Source: Scleroderma bovista (Eukaryota; Basidiomycota; Agaricomycetes; Boletales; Sclerodermataceae). From it: a DNA stretch of 64,000 bases. The position numbers and the translations under genes are program-made. Below the pieces are notes generated by a model. It did no database searches and was not told the origin of the DNA. It saw nothing but the letters and a program-made list of their open reading frames with translations. Location of the stretch: NCBI GenBank assembly GCA_037178675.1, contig JAYMGJ010000050.1, positions 124,001-188,000 on the forward strand, in the 5' to 3' direction. Positions 1-10,500 of this stretch are shown here, piece after piece (positions within the stretch are counted from its first letter, which is position 1; each line of letters opens with the position of its first letter).

Positions 1-695
1 CAGCCAACCGCTGAGCATGCGACACCTGCGGTCAAACGATAAAGCCCGGTCTCGTTGTCCTGCTGCGTGATCAAGAAGTCTTCTGGGATATTGTCCATAA
101 GGAATGTGAGGGGATGTACGGTAGTGATATCAGTCTTGCTACCGAGAATTCCGTTTGTGAACATGCCAGTCCAATTGTCATACTGGAATAGGATTGGATA
201 CCTCTGACAGAGGTATTGAACAACCATTTGCATGCACTCCTTCGATGCTGCCTGACTTCCTGGTAGCTCGTCCATGACCAACTTGCCATGGTCAGCATGT
301 AACTTTTTCCGTTGAGATAAGCGTGCTCGGTATGTGCTTTCGAGTTCCAACCACCAATCTGGCTCGAGCTTCTTGAGGGCTGACAAGTGACTGAGAAGTT
401 AGAACGGTATGATAAGATGACTACAAGTGAGGGACGTACACATATTCTGATGGTACTCCCATCTGAACGGCCTGTATGGGCGCGGTTTGGCGCGGTTAAT
501 TTCGAAGTAGTACAATGGACGTGGAGCAGGGAATCCCGTCAGTTGTGCAAAGTCAGGAAGCCCATTCCTGCTTAACACACGGCCAAGCGATTGATAAAAA
601 CCAGAGAGAGACCACCGGGAGACCACCCCTCTCAACACAATTCCCACAGTTCCCAAAGCTAGGACCACCGTACTGACATAAGGCCAGGGCGCCAT
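1..695 (-). CDS. heme-dependent oxidative N-demethylase-like protein (DUF3445), copy A, cut by window edge
   Basis: Near-identical copy of the N-terminal part of the gene at 4624-5926. Only the first two exons are in the window. Exon 1 begins at ATG 695 (MAPWPYVSTVV) and gives a hydrophobic N-terminal anchor followed by a Pro/Arg-rich stretch. After an intron at about 385-450 the frame resumes with LKKLEPDWWLELES and stays open to base 1 through the DUF3445 core (YPILFQYDNW, ITQQDNETGLYRLTAGV). The farther-upstream ATG possible in copy B (6031) is AGG here, which favours the MAPW start in both. DUF3445/HDOD proteins are heme enzymes that demethylate amines in bacteria; the fungal substrate is unknown. 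The C-terminal part lies outside the window, so intactness cannot be judged. Confidence 0.75.
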
Positions 696-1131
696 GGGGG
701 GTGAGATCAAAGAACGGCTAGGGCCTGTGATGAAACAAGCTATTATAAGTACGCAGGCCAGGTAGTGATGAGATAAGTTTCGGGAATGAGCAATTCCCCT
801 GTTATTTTTAGTAGTATTGAACGAACCATAGTGAAACCCAGGTGCGAGGCTTTACTTCAAGGGATACCTTCCTGAGATTGAAGGCTGAAGCACTGTCCAG
901 GTCGTCGTATATCGAATGGGCGTCTGCTAGTATAAAGTCTCCAGGTCGCACAGTGAGAATTGGCAGGCAAATGGGGCTTGCATTATGTAATACGCCATCT
1001 CGCGGATGCGGGGTTTGGCGAATTAGTTTCATCATCGCACACTTAGTCATCTTATCGAGCGCTCGACGAGGTTCATCCCACTGCCATCTTGTAGTTGTCC
1101 GTCTCTCCAACCACCGTTGCTGTATTTGACA

Positions 1132-1320
1132 TGAGTAACTCACCGGACGACCCCCCCTATTTTCAGCGAGGAACAGCAGTGGCTTTTGCCCATCGTCGAC
1201 GCTGAACACGATAATACGGTGACATCGGACACCGCAACTGTGAGGCCCGGAGGTCGGAAGGGCGACGTTGTAGCCAAGTACGTCGTATTGGTAAGTTTTA
1301 TGTTCAGTTCAAAGTGGCAG
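1132..1320 (+). pseudogene. broken first exon of a cytochrome b561 gene (segmental duplicate)
   Basis: Matches the promoter and first exon of the intact b561 gene at 6434, starting with the same ATG and MSNSPDDPP. The run of C after the eighth codon has seven bases here against six in the intact copy, so the frame is lost at once. Similarity ends at about 1320, just inside the first intron, and no b561 membrane exons follow. It is a dead 5' fragment carried along with the duplicated DUF3445 gene. Confidence 0.7.
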
Positions 1321-1803
1321 CACGGAACGACACTAAGCGTTTACTCATGGACGATGATTGATTGAACGGTGTTCTCAAGATTGCTAGGCACACCAAACAA
1401 GACAGACTGTCTGTGGCGACCGCCCGTTCTCTCCATTATTTTTGCACTCAGGAAGGGCCCTAAAGATGACTCCGAATGAGTACCCTAACGTTTGAGCCTA
1501 CGCTCAACGGATTCGATACCTGATGAAACTCGCGCTGATAAGCGCTCATGATGCCCTGTTGACAGTTCGAGCTAAACAAATCGGAACTTCAGGCGAATCG
1601 GAAATGCCGAGCGAGTCCCTTTGCCAAAGATGACCTCGTATATATTTCTACCAAGATATTGCATAACTTCCCCAAGGATTCCTCGTTCAAGCTCGTGCCC
1701 AAGTTTATCGGGCCATCCTAGGAATAACTTTTGCCCAAATCTTCCATGACGCCATGTATGAATCACGGAGGATTTCGGCAATTATTCCTACGTATCAGGC
1801 ACA
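1321..1803. other. intergenic, no gene seen
   Basis: Sequence to the right of the duplicated block. It contains only short reading frames with no recognisable domain and no repeat that I can see. Confidence 0.5.
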
Positions 1804-2205
1804 ATGAGTACGATAAGGACGGAGGCGTCTGAACACGGCGAGATTATTGATGTATTGCTACTGGAGCAGGCCGCTCGCGCACAACGGGAGAAGAATGCCC
1901 GGGACCGCGCCATTCGCGAACGAAAAGAAAGGCGGAACATGAAGCGTGCACTCCTTGAAGAGCCCTTCCGGTCCCCTTCTCCCCGACCGAACTCCTACTC
2001 TCACCATGGTCCTCGCAGTCGCCGTCGCCCAGCCACGTCGGGCGCTGGTCGAGAGCGCTCTCCTATCCTTGCATGTGTTGGCACCTCTGTGGAAGGGGCC
2101 GTTCCTTATCTTCCCGCGGGCCGTTCCGTTCGCGCCACTGTTTTAACCCCAGCGCTCGGCGATTCCGCCTTGACGAAGCCCAGGCCGGGCCAAGCAGTAC
2201 CCTAG
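1804..2205 (+). CDS. hypothetical basic, Arg/Ser-rich open frame
   Basis: A 133-codon ATG frame. It starts MSTIRTEASEHGEIIDV, is followed by a charged, helix-prone Glu/Arg/Lys segment (QREKNARDRAIRERKERR) and then a Ser/Pro/Arg-rich tail (RSPSPRPNSYSHHGPRSRRR). No family is recognised. The composition resembles a linker or a fragment of a mobile-element gag. Other frames are also open across its second half, so it may be a decayed exon rather than a gene. Confidence 0.22.
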   Translation: MSTIRTEASEHGEIIDVLLLEQAARAQREKNARDRAIRERKERRNMKRALLEEPFRSPSPRPNSYSHHGPRSRRRPATSGAGRERSPILACVGTSVEGAVPYLPAGRSVRATVLTPALGDSALTKPRPGQAVP

Positions 2206-2997
2206 AGGAAGACGTAGGTATGGATGCCGAGGCAATGGTTGACTCTGTCAACTACCCTCCCTGATGAAGATTTGCTGGGAAATGCTGAGGTTTGAGAGGG
2301 ATGTCCTCAGCCCTCTAGAGGGGGATATGTGGCGACCACCTGAGTCCATCGTCAGTCTCTGTTTCATACCTATGATTGTATCTCCTGTGCTACAGGCTCG
2401 TTATTCTGGCAATAGTCTGTGTGCGAAGAGAGGTATCCCCAACCTATTTGTCGTGCCCGTGTCGCCACTCTCCTAAGATCGCAGTACACAGGGACAGGTA
2501 AAGGGGCGGATTAGGGCGTGCGGTTTCGAGCCTGCGAAAGCTCTCGTCAGGGGGCTTAACCACTACCCCGACCGCGCCCTTCCAGGGCTGTTTAGGTGAA
2601 CTACCATCTACACATACGAAAGCTGGCAGCGACCCAACGCAACTTGGGATAGTCTGAAAAACTGGGTGAAAGCGGGTGGGGACAAGAAGGCTTCTTTGTC
2701 AGCGATACCACTTTTTTTCGTCCTAGCTTGGTACTAGCCAGTGTGGATCCTCGCTGAGGATATCCGACGAGTGGCACAGATACTTAACTACACACTGTCG
2801 GTACTGTGCATCTAGACAGATTTCCACTCAAAGAATAGGTACCCTTGTATCTGGTGAACTCTACATGATGAGCTCGAAGTCTACCCCAAGACTAATCATT
2901 TTTGACATGGTCGCCGTTCCCTCTCGGGGAGTCTGTAATTATATCATTACGGCAAGCAATCCCATCTAAGCACTTGCACTCTCCATTCCACCCAACC
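2206..2997. other. intergenic; holds a tRNA-like sequence at 2514-2579
   Basis: About 0.8 kb between the hypothetical frame and the WD40 gene. Apart from the tRNA-like segment, listed separately, I see no coding signal. The final part should hold the promoter of the WD40 gene. Confidence 0.5.
2514..2579 (-). other. degenerate tRNA-like sequence (possible tRNA pseudogene)
   Basis: On the minus strand the segment starts GGGCGCG and ends CACGCCC, which pair as an acceptor stem with one mismatch. It has an A-box-like GGGGTAGTGGTTAAGCCCC (a D-arm with a GGGG/CCCC stem) and a B-box-like GGCTCGAAACC. The anticodon and T stems do not pair well and the whole is only 66 nt. It therefore looks like a decayed tRNA or a tRNA-derived element head, not a working tRNA. 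Confidence 0.3.
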
Positions 2998-4593
2998 ATG
3001 AACGACACTGTCCTTTTGAGAGCAGAAGCAGAACTTGTGATAACAGAGGTGGGTCCATACACTAGAGAAACCCACTACTTGTCTTTGAACCCCTGGATTT
3101 CTAGGCCCGTAGACAAAAGGCAGAAAAGACAAAATCGCTTGGTTCACCGATCGAGCTCGCGGGGAAGGCTATAGACATCGTCGTCGAAGGAAACTTTGCA
3201 TGGATAGCTGAGAATACACACGTGGCGAAGAAAATCGATTTGGAGGTGAGGATGCCCATCGGATGCAACACTAAAGCCCATACTGGTTCACGCGTATTCA
3301 ATAGACTGGCAATGTCTTGCAGATCTACAGGGGTCATACAGCGCCTGTTACTTGTCTAGCGTTTTATAAGGATGACAAGGACACGCGCGGTACGAAGATG
3401 CTCATTACTGGCTCCTGGGACCAGGCAAGAGACAATGAGCATACATACGCTGATCGATTCTCACCTGTTCCATCCAGACGATCAAAATATGGAATACCGA
3501 GGTCTGTTATGCCTTTCTAAATTTCCCGTTAAAATTGATTGCTCCTGAAGTCAAAGACATTGTTGTGCACGACCAATGCTCATGATGACTTTGTGAAATC
3601 AGTGCTAGTAATCTCTTCTGTTAAGCTTCTCGTGTCTAGTAGCTCCGACAAAACCATCAGATTCTGGTAAGTACAGAAGTCTCCACATTTTTTTTACATC
3701 CAGAATACATCCAGGCTCGAGGGACCTTGGGGATGTCGCCGAACGCAAGGCGATCACACCAATCGGATCACTTTCCGCACATACCCGGCCGGTGGAATGC
3801 TTAGCCAGCTATGTCGTTTCTCCGACAGAAGTTACCCTGTTTACCGGAGATACGATGGGGATCATCAAAGTATGGAAGCTTGAAAAGGAGTCCGGATCCC
3901 AACCCCGTTGGCGAAGTGTTCTCTTGGACACCTTGAACCTACATCGGACGAGAGTGACCGAGATGGTATACGGGGCGGGACAATTATGGACTGGTATGTG
4001 TCGCTCATGTTTAGCATGTACCTGCTAATGGAACTGGCAGCTTCTTCGGACGAAACTGTCCAAGTGACATACTATCCACCCCCCCCTTCCGTGACAAAAC
4101 CGGTACCTCCTCTAATACATCCTTTAGCAGTCCGGGCAGTTCTCCCTCTCGGATTGACACCCTTTGCAGAACCTTACGTGGTCACTGCATATGGAGATAT
4201 CATTCAGTTGTATGATGTCACAAACGTGTTTGAATCAGAGGTTGTGGGCGAAATCGATGCACATTGGCACGATGTAACCGCTATTCGACTATGGCTACGA
4301 ACAAGTCGCAACGAATCGGGGAACACCAGAATCGAACCATTCATTGTTAGTACGAGCCTCGACGGGACAATCCGAAAATGGTGCTTCAATGGTGCTTTCA
4401 CAATTATTCTTTTCATAATTTTTTGTAACCGTCTCTCGCAGAATTGGCTACGTCAACGCCCGAGAATCCAGCCAGCCCAACGCCACCTGCTGTGATTTCT
4501 TCAATCCCTGAGCCCGATGGTAATGCTAAAGCTGGTGGGCTGACTGAAGAGGAGGAGCGTGAACTGGCGGAATTAATGGAAGACGACATATGA
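2998..4593 (+). CDS. WD40-repeat protein
   Basis: Starts at ATG 2998 (MNDTVLLRAEAELVITE). A first intron of about 55 nt joins this to ARRQKAEKTKSLGSPIELAG. Several introns separate WD40 blades: YRGHTAPVTCLAF with LITGSWDQ and then TIKIWNTE, NAHDDFVKSVLV with LVSSSSDKTIRFW, ARPVECLASY-like followed by LFTGDTMGIIKVWKL, HRTRVTEMVYG with SSDETVQV, and finally DAHWHDVTAIRLW with FIVSTSLDGTIRKW. The tail is acidic (TEEEERELAELMEDDI) and ends at TGA 4591-4593. WD40 propellers are protein-interaction scaffolds; which complex this one serves is not evident. It converges on the DUF3445 gene with only about 30 bp between the stop codons. Confidence 0.82.
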
Positions 4594-4623
4594 ATTTGGA
4601 AAACTACTGTCATGTAACCAGGT

Positions 4624-5926
4624 TTAATCCTGCAACGAGTAATGGTCTTCCCATCCCGGATAGAACGGGTCCTCATCGAGCGTCCTTTCCTTCCAATATC
4701 TTGGTACCCAGCCCTTATCCTCTTGTTCCCTCGTCCATTCCCTAAGGGCGGGTATAACCTTGTGCTCGATGTGTCGGGTTCCCTTGTACTCCAAGAGGGA
4801 TTTCTTCCGTTCCAACAGTACTTTGAGGAGCACCTTAGGGATATACGGCTCCTGTCGGAAGGAAGCGAAAGGCGTAAAGATGGCTTTGAAGTTGAACACG
4901 ATGGCGCGCGACTGTGGCATGCGTCGTAAAGTCTGCCAATCTACGCGTAGATATATGTCCGACAATGAAAGGTTAGGGTCTTCCTGTGTATGAACCTTCC
5001 ACCCTGGTTCGTTAGTCTGGAGAAAGAGTGGTTGACCAACAACAATGTCCCATGATCCTCGCTGGATCGGTTTATCACATGGCATCTTGGAGAAGTATCT
5101 GAGTCGAGATCAGAGAAACACTCGGGCGACCTGTCCAAGTGATCATACCGGTCCATAGAGAACTCTAACTTCTCTTTATAGTCCGGAACTGGGGTATGGA
5201 TCTGGTTAAGTGGTTTGCCCATCTTTTCGCCAATGTTCCAGCCAACCGCTGAGCACGCGACACCTGCGGTCAAACGATAGAGCCCGGTCTCGTTGTCCTG
5301 CTGCGTGATCAAAAAGTCTTCTGGGATATTGTCCGTAAGGAATGTGAGGGGGTGTACGGTAGTGATATCAGTCTTGCTACCGAGAATTCCGTTTGTGAAC
5401 ATGCCAGTCCAATTGTCGTACTGGAATAGGATTGGATACCTCTGACAGAGGTATTGAATAACCATTTGCACGCACTCCTTTGAAGCTGCCTGACTTCCTG
5501 GTAGCTCGTCCATGACCAACTTGCCATGGTCAGCATGTAACTTTTTCCGTTGAGATAAGCGTGCTCGGTACGTGCTTTCGAGTTCCAACCACCAATCTGG
5601 TTCGAGCTTCTTGAGGGCTGACAAGTGGCTGAGAACGGTATGATAAGATGACTACAAGTGAGGGACGTACACATATTCTGATGGTACTCCCATCTGAACG
5701 GCCTGTATGGGCGGGGTTTGGCGCGGTTAATTTCGAAGTGGTACAATGGACGTGGAGCAGGGAATCCCGTCAGTTGTGCAAAGTCAGGAAGCCCATTCCT
5801 GCTTAACACACGGCCAAGCGATTGATATAAACCAGAGAGAGACCACCGGGAGACCACCCCTCTCAACACAATTCCCACAATTCCCAAAGCTAGGACCACC
5901 GTACTGACATAATGCCAGGGCGCCAT
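4624..5926 (-). CDS. heme-dependent oxidative N-demethylase-like protein (DUF3445), copy B
   Basis: Three exons on the minus strand. Exon 1 (ATG 5926, or an in-frame ATG at 6031) gives a membrane-anchor-like start. Intron 1 (donor near 5675) joins HQNMS to LKKLEPDWWLELES. Exon 2 carries the conserved core (YPILFQYDNW, LTDNIPEDFLITQQDNETG, AGVACSAVGWNIGEKMGKPL, HTPVPDYKEKLEFSMDR). Intron 2 joins DR to YFSKMPCDKPIQRGSWDI. Exon 3 has the family block LRRMPQSRAIVFNFKAIFTP and ends WEDHYSLQD. HDOD/DUF3445 enzymes use heme for oxidative N-demethylation; activity here is inferred only from family membership. The gene is divergent from the cytochrome b561 gene, and that pair was duplicated at 1-1320. 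Confidence 0.85.
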
Positions 5927-6433
5927 GGGGGGTGAGATCAAAGAACGGCTAGGGCCTGTGATGAAACAAGCTATTATAAGTACGTAGGCCAGGTAGCGAT
6001 GAGATAAGTTTCGGGAATGGGTAGTTCCCATGTTATTTTTATTGAACGAACCATAGTGAAACCAGTCAGAGATTGTCTTCCACCGAATCTTTGGTCTGCC
6101 TTGGGGAGACTAGTGAAACCCAGGTGTGAGGCCTGGAGGCTTTACTTCGATCCTGAGATTGAAGGCCAAAGCACTGTCCAGGTCGTCGTATATCTGCTAG
6201 TATAAAGTCTCCCAAAGGTCGGGCAATGAGGGTAATTGGCAATAAACAAGCCTGATGGGGTTTTCATTACGCCATCCGATTCCCGGATCGTGGTGCGGGT
6301 GGTTTTCTGAGCGAATTCGTCTCATCATCGCACACAGCTGCGCACTTAGTCACCTTATCGAGCGCTCGACGAGGTTCATCCCTCTGCCATCTTGTAGTTG
6401 TCCGTCTCTCCAACCACCGTTGCTGTATTTGAC

Positions 6434-7523
6434 ATGAGTAACTCACCGGACGACCCCCCTATTTTCAGCGAGGAACAGCAGCGGCTTTTGCCCAACGTCG
6501 ACACTGAACACGACAATACGATGTCATCGGACGCCACAAGAGTCGTGAGGCCCGAAGGTCGGAAGGGCGACGTTGTAGCCAAGTACGTCGTATTGGTAGG
6601 TCCTGTGTTTAGTTCAAAGTGGCAGTGATGTCTAATACGGTGAATTTAGATTGCAGCGTTGGTATGTTTCGTTTCACTTTCTACCGGGACCTGTTAGTTC
6701 ATTTGACGTGGCGCCATCACTAGGTTTTGGTCGTGACATCCTGGGGAATCGTCTTCACAAATGATCCTGCAGCTCTGGGATGGTTTAGTTTCCACCCAAT
6801 TTTTCAAAGCTCTGCCATTGCTTTTTTCACGTATGGTAGGTGGGGTAGACTACCAACCAGCGAGTTTACTCACAGAACAGCAAAGGCATCCTCACCCTTC
6901 AACCAACGTCTCACCCTGCGACCAAGGCTGCTGGCCTTCAGAGGCATCAGATCACAATGCTTGGGTTCGCTATCCCTTGTATCATACTCGGGACAAGCGC
7001 TATGATTTACAATAAATCACTACATTCGGCCCCTCATTTCACCTCGTGGCATGGCGTGAGCCCTCCAGCATGGGCCTGGTATTTCACTGAGTAGATTTTT
7101 AGACCTGTGGCATCATCACTTTCACTTGGCTTGTCATACAAGCCACATTCGGGGCGGCAAGTGTTTGGTATGGAGGCGCTGCTCTAGGCGGTGGTATGAA
7201 GGCGAAGGCTCTATGGAAGTACCACAGGTAGTCGTTAATGGTTAGAATCAGTCATCTCCAAATACTCATCGTGTCTTTCAGACTTTCCGGTTACCTCTTA
7301 CTTGCCCTCATGCTCTCCACGGCTTCCTTGGCAGGTAATGAAACGTATTGGGTCACTCACAACAGTCCTGCCCAGGCCCGGTTCGTGGGTTACACTCTGG
7401 CACCCCTCGTTATTTTAGTCGGTGTATATTCCCGTATACGGTGAGTTGATCATCTTCAAACTAGCAGCTTGATGCGTCATGGCTAAATAAATCGACAGAC
7501 CATCGAAAATGAGGCTCTTCTAG
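6434..7523 (+). CDS. cytochrome b561 domain membrane protein
   Basis: A small transmembrane di-heme electron carrier; eukaryotic family members reduce ascorbate radicals or ferric iron across endomembranes. Exon 1 encodes MSNSPDDPPIFSEEQQRLL to VVAKYVVL. A 12-nt microexon (6650-6661, IAAL) follows, then VLVVTSWGIVFTND. Heme-ligand candidates are the histidines in FSFHPIFQ, LQRHQITML, SWHG and KYHRLSGYLLL, in the order expected for b561. Further introns lie near 6835-6885, 7050-7100 and 7230-7280. The last junction, CG|A, gives IRPSKMRLF and TAG 7521-7523. About 260 residues, similar in layout to CYB561D-type proteins. It is head to head with the DUF3445 gene, so the two may share a promoter. 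Confidence 0.88.
6650..6661 (+). other. 12-nt microexon of the b561 gene
   Basis: The upstream exon ends GTATTG before gtaggt. The segment ATTGCAGCGTTG is bounded by ttag on the left and gtatgt on the right, and the next exon starts GTTTTG after cactag. Joining the three gives VVL-IAAL-VLVV, a continuous first transmembrane helix. Without the microexon the frame is kept but the helix is four residues shorter. Confidence 0.65.
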
Positions 7524-7583
7524 CTGCCGGTCCAAGTATTTGTGGTAGCGCAGATACATGTATTGATACTTTGTTCCGTTGTA

Positions 7584-10500
7584 CTACTCTGTTTCAGCTA
7601 TTGGGACCTGGGGTTCAACTACAGGTCCAGCTTCCGGTGTGGGAACCACTTCGGCCAGAAAGCCAGGTAAAAAGCGCTCCAGTCTCGCCTCCGTCGTAGT
7701 CCACAGTGTCCGCTGTTGCTCGTCACGGTCGTCTTCGGGTGAAGGCGGCACAAGAATCCCAGCGGCGTTCATCACCAAGACAACGTTTTTGAGTGATTCG
7801 GAGACCGCCTCGTACTGTACAAATCAAAATCAACGTCAATGATAACGGGATACGTGCATGTTTACTGACCAGCTGTTCGCTTCTTTCCGCACCGATGATC
7901 CTATCCAACAAGTCCAGAATTTCAATCCACAGCACTCTCACATCTGGTTTCCCGCGGTTATCGCCCACTTCAAAGTGTATGAACACTTTGCACAATAATG
8001 CAGATGCTCGCAGCCGCGTTTCTGACATGCCAGAAGGATCCAATTGGTACACGTGGGGCTTCAGGAGCTCGTCAACCAGTGGGAAGATGACGCTGTTGAA
8101 TATCTCTTCCACATGGCCGTGATCCGCCTCGTCGTAAACGAGCTGAGATCCCAGCAAAACGCGCTGTAGTTGATTAATGGCCACATTCCGAAGAAGTCTG
8201 GCGGGGTTGGTCGATTGCTTCCCTAAGGAAGCGAGTAAGGGCAAGCTATATTGGCGCCATGCTACAAAGCCAGATCAGCGGGCACTGAGAGTCATAGACA
8301 AGGGGCTTCACCTTTTTCCGGAGGCATTTGGGCGGCCTCCGAGAAAGGTGCGATGAACTTCTTGAGATCGAACAGAATGTCGATAGCCTTTCTACCGCGG
8401 TCGACCAGCGGCGACCTAGCATTATCATCAGAATGGTGAGAAGTATGGTAGGCAAGTCAGCAACTTACTCCGTTGAAGGCTGACGCTGTGTGCGTTTCGA
8501 TCTTTGTGGCTGAAGTGGTATCGACGCTCCAGCAATGCTGGCAAAGTCATCCAGAATGGCTATTAGGCATGTGAAGTTGTCCGATGTTACCCATTGCTCA
8601 TGCCCTTCTGATGCAATCTTCGCAACAAGGTCGAAGGTGGAGCGGGCAGCTTCGGGGTGAGAAATAGTAGTCCGGAGTGTTGCAGCAATCAGATTCCATT
8701 CGGTTTGTGTGCTTTACCATGTCATTAATTCTGAGTCCCGTAATAAAAGCAAATCCATACCTTACGATGGCCTTGTGCTGTAGTATGAGGCTCACCCCAG
8801 CCGTGACATGCTCCGCGACAGAATTGGCAACGGGTGGCGGTAAATTGGCAATCAGGTCAAGAGATAGGTATACTTGATCCCGAAGTGCGTCCTACACAAA
8901 TATATAAGAGTTGGCTCCGCACGTCTTATCATATCAACGCACTTTTTGGGCAAGGATCAAGCAGAGGCGAAGCAACGCAACAACGGCACGCTCTATAAGT
9001 AGGACGCTATAGTGCGTAGCGGCTGATAGCAGTGCTGAAAGATGTTCAAATATGACAGGCCTGCACCACCATCAGGAACAGTCGATCCACAGACAGGTTG
9101 GCGCACCAGAGATCCTCGATGTGTGATGGCGTCTGACGCGCTATGCTCGTCATTGTTTCCAGGAGGAAAACCGCAGCAGGGTCATAGGGTAACACGTATG
9201 GATCTTCGTTTACAAACGATGGTCCATACGGACTTGAAATGTCATCCATTTCCTGCTTGAGCTTGGATATTGTCCTTTCATGAGCAAGTGCCTCAAGTGC
9301 CCTGACAGCCGCGACAAGGGACTCGGCATCTAATTGCCTTCGCAGTGTCACGAAGGATAACTCCCATAGCCAGGTGATCTACTCACATGATCTGTGCATA
9401 GAATTCATCCAAGCGACAAGATTTAATACAGTCGATGGTGCAGAGCGCGCTCTCCACTTCTGAATCTGTCGCTTCTGGAACGAGGTTCTCCGAGCTAGAC
9501 CCGTACGGCGTCATGAGATACGAGGATAACGTAGATAGCAAACCACCGTCATTCCGCTGAGCTTGCCGCGAAGGACGGCTTCCTCGCAAGGGTATCATTG
9601 TAACCCCACCAAGAAAGTCTTCCATTTGTAGCATCCTCGTCGGTAGCAAAGTGTGCATGAACATATTTTGGAACATTTCGAAAATCTAACAAATGAATCT
9701 TCAAAACTTGAGTCGGGCGCTCGAGTGAGCTCAGACTTACTTGTGTCCAACCCTCACGTAAAGCGTTGCCATTGCCATTAACAGTATTGAACAAGACTAC
9801 AGCGGCAAGCTGGCCCTTGAAATTGGTCCCGAATCGCACAGATAATGAAGAGACGGTCACGGACTGTCCTTCAACATCCACTACGGGGTAATTAGGTACA
9901 TGGGCAGGGAGATTGTCTGTTAGCAGCCCAGTTGCCTGTGAAAGCGATACAACAATGAAATCAAATACATCCGGAAGGTTGAAATGTCCTGCCAGGGTAG
10001 CACACTGGCGGAAACCAGATATCGCTCGCTGGATAATATACTCATCGTCGAAGGTGATGAAAGCATGAGCGATAGCGGATATCACAGATTTCCACATCGT
10101 CTTGAACATGTCGTAGTCAAATAAAGACGAATTGCACATCATGAGCGATCCTATCAGGATATTTCAATGTTGCATGGTCGCTCTGCAAGCAATTGTAATC
10201 ACCTGATTGTCGCGATCGGGCCATAAGTTCTTTCCATGCATACTCGAAACCTAGTTGGCCAGTATGTTCCTCAGGCATAACAATTTCGCGTTTTCGGATG
10301 GAGTCATAAATGTTTTGCTGCATAGAGACCGGAAAGAAAGTCAACGAAGGGAGGCCCAATATGTCGAAGCTTACCAAGAACTCTGACGAAAAGTTGTCTC
10401 CGCCGTTCACACCACGCAAATTACGCTGATAATCCTCTATTGTCATCCGTTTCTGCCTGCATCTCAGCCACATATTCTTGACCATGACAGTGTAACCCTC

